Source of the DNA: Hermodice carunculata
Lineage: Eukaryota; Annelida; Polychaeta; Eunicida; Amphinomidae
Direction of reading: 5' to 3'
Length of the DNA stretch: 64,000 nt
Assembly (NCBI GenBank): GCA_964020975.1
Contig: OZ026630.1
Coordinates: forward strand, 66,667,977-66,731,976
Part shown: positions 59,478 through 64,000 of the stretch, one piece after another
Numbering within the stretch: position 1 is the first letter of the stretch
Layout: each line of letters opens with the position of its first letter
The notes under the pieces: model-generated
Told to the model about the DNA's origin: nothing
The model's database searches: none
The model's input: only the letters and a program-made list of their open reading frames with translations
Program-made: the position numbers and the translations under genes

Positions 59478-62400
59478 CCTAGACTCAGACTCAGACTCAC
59501 ATATCTTTTATTTGACTGAATATACATGTACATTATTTCAATAACATATATAGCCAGGAGACCCTCATTAAGGCCACAACAGCCGCTATCATAAGGGCCA
59601 CCTAAAAATACTATAGATATACAAACATTGTTCTTAGAATACAAGGTTTTAAATAGAGATGTAAGTACCTTACCCAGTAAGCAGGGAAAAAATTATGTCT
59701 TACATATTAGCAAAAGCAAATGGGGGCTGCTTATGGAGTGTTACAAACATAACAGTTTGGCATAGAACAAATAATATTATACTTTTCAATATAATATTTT
59801 TTTATATAGAGGGCAAAACCATTTTTGCTATGAGTATGAACCTTGTTTATAATGAAGTCAGGGGTTGAGTTCAATGTTTTTATGATTTTATGTCTTAGAC
59901 AATTTTCTGTCCCTACAAGATTGCTTCTTTCTACAAATATACGGTTTCTATTTCTAACATTGTAATTATGAAGTACAGAAGTTGTATTTATTTTAAAGGT
60001 TTTGAAGTATTCAGGTAACTGATTTTTGATATACTTAAAGTAGAATTTCAGTTGTTGTTGGAAAAATATATCACTAATCTTCAATAACTCTAAGGTTTTA
60101 CAGATTGGCTCTGTATGTGCATTAAATCTGCTGTGGCTAATTATTCTCACACATTTTTTCTGGAGCAAAGCAATTCTAATACTTTTATGACCCCAGAGAA
60201 GACAGCCGTAATTAAGTTGAGGAAATACTAGAGAGTAATATAGTGTCAGTAGAATATTCTGTGGTAGGTATTCTTTTTTCTTTGTTTAAGACACCAATAG
60301 TTTTGGATATCTTTGAAGAAATTTTATCAATATGACTGTTCCAATTTAAATGTTTGTCGATTTGTATGCCTAAGAAATTAAAGTCATTTACACATTCAAT
60401 TTTTGTGTTATTTACTTCTATTTCAGGAATTGTCACCTTTCTTTGTGGGTTTTGAAATAACATAAATTTTGTTTTCTTTTCATTGAGGGACAATGTATTT
60501 AATTTCAGCCATTTGCTGATTTTACATAGTTCAGCATGTATATTGTGTGATAATTCTTGTGTTGTGTCAGATTTTAGCAACACTTGTAAAGTACTGTATA
60601 GTGTTGTATCATCAGCGTATATAAGAGGTTTAAAGTGGCTGGAGGCTGAGGGTAGATCATTTATGTAAATTATAAATAATAAAGGGCCTAAAATCGAGCC
60701 CTGTGGGACACCAGTAGTTATATTTAAGAGCGATGACTTGGTGTCATTTAATTCCACATATTGTTTGCGGTCAGTTAAATAGTTTGTGAGCAGTTTAAGT
60801 GCCATATCACCAAGACCATAATATTTAAATTTCTGAATTAGAATGTGATGGTCTAAAGTGTCGAACGCTTTTGAAAGGTCCATGAAAATACTGATTGGAA
60901 TATCTTTTCTATCCATACTACTTGATATTCTATCGATTAGTTCAAGGGCAGCAAGCTCTGTGGAATGTGAATTACGAAATCCATACTGGTGATTGTAAAA
61001 TAAATGATGTTCTGTAAAGTGTTCATTTAATTGGTTAAACATATTTTTTTCAAAGATTTTTGAGAAGCTTGATAACAGGGAGATTGGTCTGTAATTATCG
61101 AATAATCCTTCATCACCCTTTTTGAAGAGGGGAATAACTTTAGCTATTTTCAAATTTTCAGGAAAAACTCCAGTAGCAATCGATTGATTAAAAAGAAGTG
61201 TCGGAGCCCCACCGATTTCATTTTTTATGAATTTAATTAGTTTGACCGAAATTCCGTCATGACTGCAGCTTGTTTTTTTTTTTAAGGAGTCTATAGTCTT
61301 GATTTTAGTCTCCTTGGTCACCGGTTTAAAGTCAAAATTGTGTTCACTTGGGTTTTGTAAGTAATTCTGAAAACCCTCAGTAGTAGACGGATTTACTTGC
61401 GTTGCAAGTTTGGGACCTATCTCAACAAAATATCTATTAAAATTATTAGCAATTATTTGCTTGTTAGTAACAGTACTATCTCCATTTATTTTAAAAGTAT
61501 TGGGAAAATTTGTTTTCTTCTTTGTTTTGTTCAGTACTTCCTTTATTGTTTCCCAAGTATTTTTTATATTACCTTTGTGTCTGGCAAAGCAGTTGCTATA
61601 GAAAGTTCTCTTAACTTGTTTAATATTATTCTTAAGAATATTATTATATGTGTGTAAATTGGTTTTGCGCTGATCATATTCCTCTGATATAATGGGAGTC
61701 TTTTTCAGTTCTTTATATAATTTGTCTCTATTTGCTATGGATATCAATATGCCCCGTGTTATCCAACTAGATTTTTTGTGTTTATATTTATTAAATTTAA
61801 CCTTTTTGGTAGGAAAATTATTTTCAAACGCATGTTTGCAAATATTTTCTAACAGGTTATAATTTTCTGTGGGGTTAGTATTTGGGTTTTTGTTCATTTT
61901 GTCAAATATGTTTGATGTACTGATTTCTTTTAGAAAATCATTATAGGATTCTGATGTATTCTGCCTAATATAAGTGTATTTTGGATTTGATTCAAAGATT
62001 TTACCACAATCAAGAGATATGAAGTATGGAAAATGATCAGGGATGTTTGACATTAAGATTCCAGTGGTGGGAGAATGTTTAAAGTTTGTTAATTTTAACA
62101 GAAAGTTATCTATCAAAGTGCCTCTATTTTGGGAGAGTCTGGTAGGTAAAGTTATTTGTGGAAAAAAGCAAAGTGATGTAATAGTGTCGAAATATGTGTT
62201 CACAATATCTCTTTCATTGATTTTTAGTAAATCAATATTAAAATCTCCAGCTAAAACAACATGGCTATTTTTACGATTAAGCAGGTCAAGTACAGGAGTC
62301 AACTGACTAATGAACAAGTTATAGTTATCAGTTATGTCTCGTAGGGGTCTATAAATGTTACCCAGTATAATGTTCTTTTGGAGCAGGTTGCTACTAATTT

Positions 62401-62900
62401 CTATGAACTGGCCTTCCCAAATGTCAGATTTGTTATAAATATCTAAAGTTTTATTGTTGAAACTGTCTCTTAAATGCATAGCTAAACCACCATGAGTAGA
62501 ACAAATATAGCCTTGACTAATTAAATTGTAACCTTCTAGCTGAAAAAGAGATACATCCATCAAGTCTGACTGCCAAGTTTCCTGAATGCATATTGCACTA
62601 GGAGGGCAGTTGTTGTTTGCTAATAGGTCAATTTAGATTCTGATTTGATCAATTTGGCATTAAGAGAGGCACAATTAAGGCTCAATATTGTGAACTGTTT
62701 ATCTTTTGCTTTAAATGTATCAATCAATTCATCTAAACTTAAATAAGGGGAAATACACAGAATGTCTGGCTCTGCAGTTCCGTCGTTATCTTCATTATTG
62801 TCTAGGACTGAGAGTTTGTGTGTGAGGGAATTCGATGCCAGCCCTCCATATTGCAGCAAAATGTCTTGATTATTCATGCCGGGATATGAAAGAAGTCTTA
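59478..62900 (-). mobile_element. Inner jockey/CR1-group LINE, nearly intact ORF2
   Basis: This is the least decayed element here. On the minus strand a coding part runs from 62,877 to 59,731, then a 3' untranslated part of about 250 bp with AATAAAAGATATG, ending in about three GAGTCT units (59,478-59,495), the short tandem tail typical of many non-LTR elements. The 5' end is near 62,900; no promoter or first ORF was recognised, so it may be slightly 5'-truncated. It sits between the endonuclease and RT parts of the outer LINE, so it inserted later. I could not identify a target duplication. Confidence 0.85.
59731..62877 (-). pseudogene. LINE endonuclease-reverse transcriptase ORF2 with two frameshifts
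   Basis: The ORF starts at 62,877 (MNNQDILLQYGG) and enters an AP-endonuclease fold: FTILSLNCASLNAK, CIQETW (catalytic Glu), VVLAGDFNIDLLK. The central RT frame (62,563-60,212, 783 codons) contains AKVIPLFKKGD, NYRPISLLSSFSKIFEK, IFMDLSKAFDTLDHHIL, GVPQGSILGPLLFIIYIND, YADDTTLYS (catalytic Asp pair) and FLGIQIDKHLNWNSHI. The C-terminal part continues in another frame at 60,168-59,731 (LLQKKCVRIISHSRFNAHTE). Two single frameshifts separate the three frames, one near 62,620-62,640 and one near 60,265-60,280 beside an A-rich run. Key catalytic residues are otherwise kept. Recently dead. Confidence 0.85.
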
Positions 62901-63129
62901 CAGCTTACTGGGTGAGAGGAAAGATAAGTGCCGAAAACGGCATTAATATTGTTCTTTTGTTTCTTGACTGTACGGTATAGAACGATGTTATTTATGCGGA
63001 GTCTTGATTACACAGTGAGTCAAAGTCAACATCTGCACTGGGGGGGTTGCTTTGCAGCTTTTTTTTTCAAGAGATGTCAAAAATCATTTGAATGATTACT
63101 GTTCATATGCTTTAGTTTCTTATAGGTAT

Positions 63130-64000
63130 TGAATATGTGCTTCCTTTTTCGTCTGACTCATAAATTTGTAATCTTTTACCAAATGACTGTATTCAGCCTC
63201 TCACTTTTACCCATCTCGCATATGAATTTAGAGAACAGATCAAGGGACACAGAACTATCCAGGCATTCAAGATACAATTGTAGTTTTTCCTTGCGCCATC
63301 TTGACTGCTTAAGCTGAACATGCCTGTTTTGTGAGGAATTGTTAACATTTATGGAGGGCATGCTTGCACTAATAGTGAAATGGAGTGAAACATGATCAGA
63401 TCAAGCCTTTTTGGCCTAAACAGAATGTGAGTATATTGTTGAAAAGATGCGGACTTACAATTGAATAATCTACCACACTATTGCCTGCAGCTGTATAGCA
63501 AGTAAACTGACCAGTATCATAACTCTTTCTGGTATTTAGAATCCATAGGTTTGAAGTTTTACAAAGCTGCACTAAAGATTTACCATGACCATTCATCCTT
63601 CCAGTATCTTTTTATTATATCTATTAGTATTTACAGAGGTATGCATGTTACTGGAGAGAGGAATGAATATTTCACCGTCGGGGCCATCAGAACCAATAAT
63701 ATCAATGGTGTAATTTCTTGTTCTTGCATTAAAGTCTCAACAAGGTATTATGTCAGCACTATTTTTATATTTACAGAGTTTCTGTTCTAAAATTTTAAAA
63801 TAATTGTCGTTTTCTGCAATATACGTTGTACTTGGGGGGGGGGAGATATACGCCACCAATGTGGATGCTTTTATCTAGATTGAAGAAGCCTTCATTTAGT
63901 TTAGTTTAACCCAGCAAATAATATCAGATGTTGCACTCACTGTGATTCCAGTTAGAATACTTTTGTTTACAAAAACACCAATATCACTTCAGGGTCCGTG
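63130..64000 (-). mobile_element. Outer LINE, endonuclease part (continues past the right edge)
   Basis: Minus-strand blocks are GIYLPPP-like words near 63,840, CGDFNART-like words near 63,730, then KSLVQLCKTSNLWILNTRKS, TGQFTCYTAAGNSVVDYSIV (about 63,440-63,590), and RHVQLKQSRWRKEKLQLYLE (about 63,250-63,320), typical of the endonuclease C-terminus and linker of jockey/I-group LINEs. The frame is interrupted several times. It pairs with the RT part at 58,390-59,470. Confidence 0.75.

Overview
This window comes from a repeat-rich, intron-rich animal genome, most likely a marine invertebrate. The grounds are GT-AG introns, extracellular CUB-domain exons, several LINE clades, a Ty3/Gypsy and a DIRS retroelement, a tRNA-derived SINE, MITE-like elements and long (CA)n/(TA)n tracts. 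The phylum cannot be fixed by eye (mollusc, hemichordate and brachiopod are all possible). I see no prokaryotic genes, CRISPR array, rRNA or intact tRNA gene.

The main content is one host gene on the minus strand. I reconstructed it by hand from eleven exons between 56,242 and 2,587, in transcription order: CUB second half (56.1 kb); four exons of an unfamiliar cysteine-rich module (52.3, 50.3, 48.6, 41.6 kb); a complete CUB domain in two exons (38.6 and 37.2 kb); and a second copy of the cysteine-rich module, again in four exons (14.9, 13.0, 4.5, 2.7 kb). Every exon has AG and GT at its borders, and all ten junctions agree in phase (1-0-1 for CUB; 1-2-1-2-1 for the module). The module has ten cysteines in the same order in both copies and looks internally duplicated (C..C-x8-C..C twice). 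The gene continues past both window edges: no start, stop, signal peptide or membrane segment is visible. It is probably a secreted or cell-surface protein built from repeated [CUB + 10-Cys] units. I do not recognise the 10-Cys module as a named family.

The rest is intron filled with mobile elements. From left to right: a Tx1/L1-like LINE (1-1,772); a SINE near 6 kb; a 593-bp MITE carrying an exon-like start (6.5-7.1 kb); Helentron/HINE-like pieces (8.7-10.4 kb); a TIR element holding a 146-bp minisatellite (15.1-16.6 kb); a broken Ty3/Gypsy element (about 21.9-29.6 kb) with a LINE inserted in its integrase region (25.5-28.2 kb); several copies of a dispersed family with GCTCAGCTGAC ends; a foldback element (33.6 kb); a 311-bp (TA)n tract (36.4 kb); a CR1/L2-like LINE fragment on the minus strand (39.4-40.5 kb); a broken DIRS element (about 42.5-46.5 kb); LINE debris (52.7-54.6 kb); and, at the right end, a jockey-like LINE (59.5-62.9 kb) inserted into another LINE whose two parts lie on either side. 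No upstream exon was recognised between 56.2 and 64 kb.
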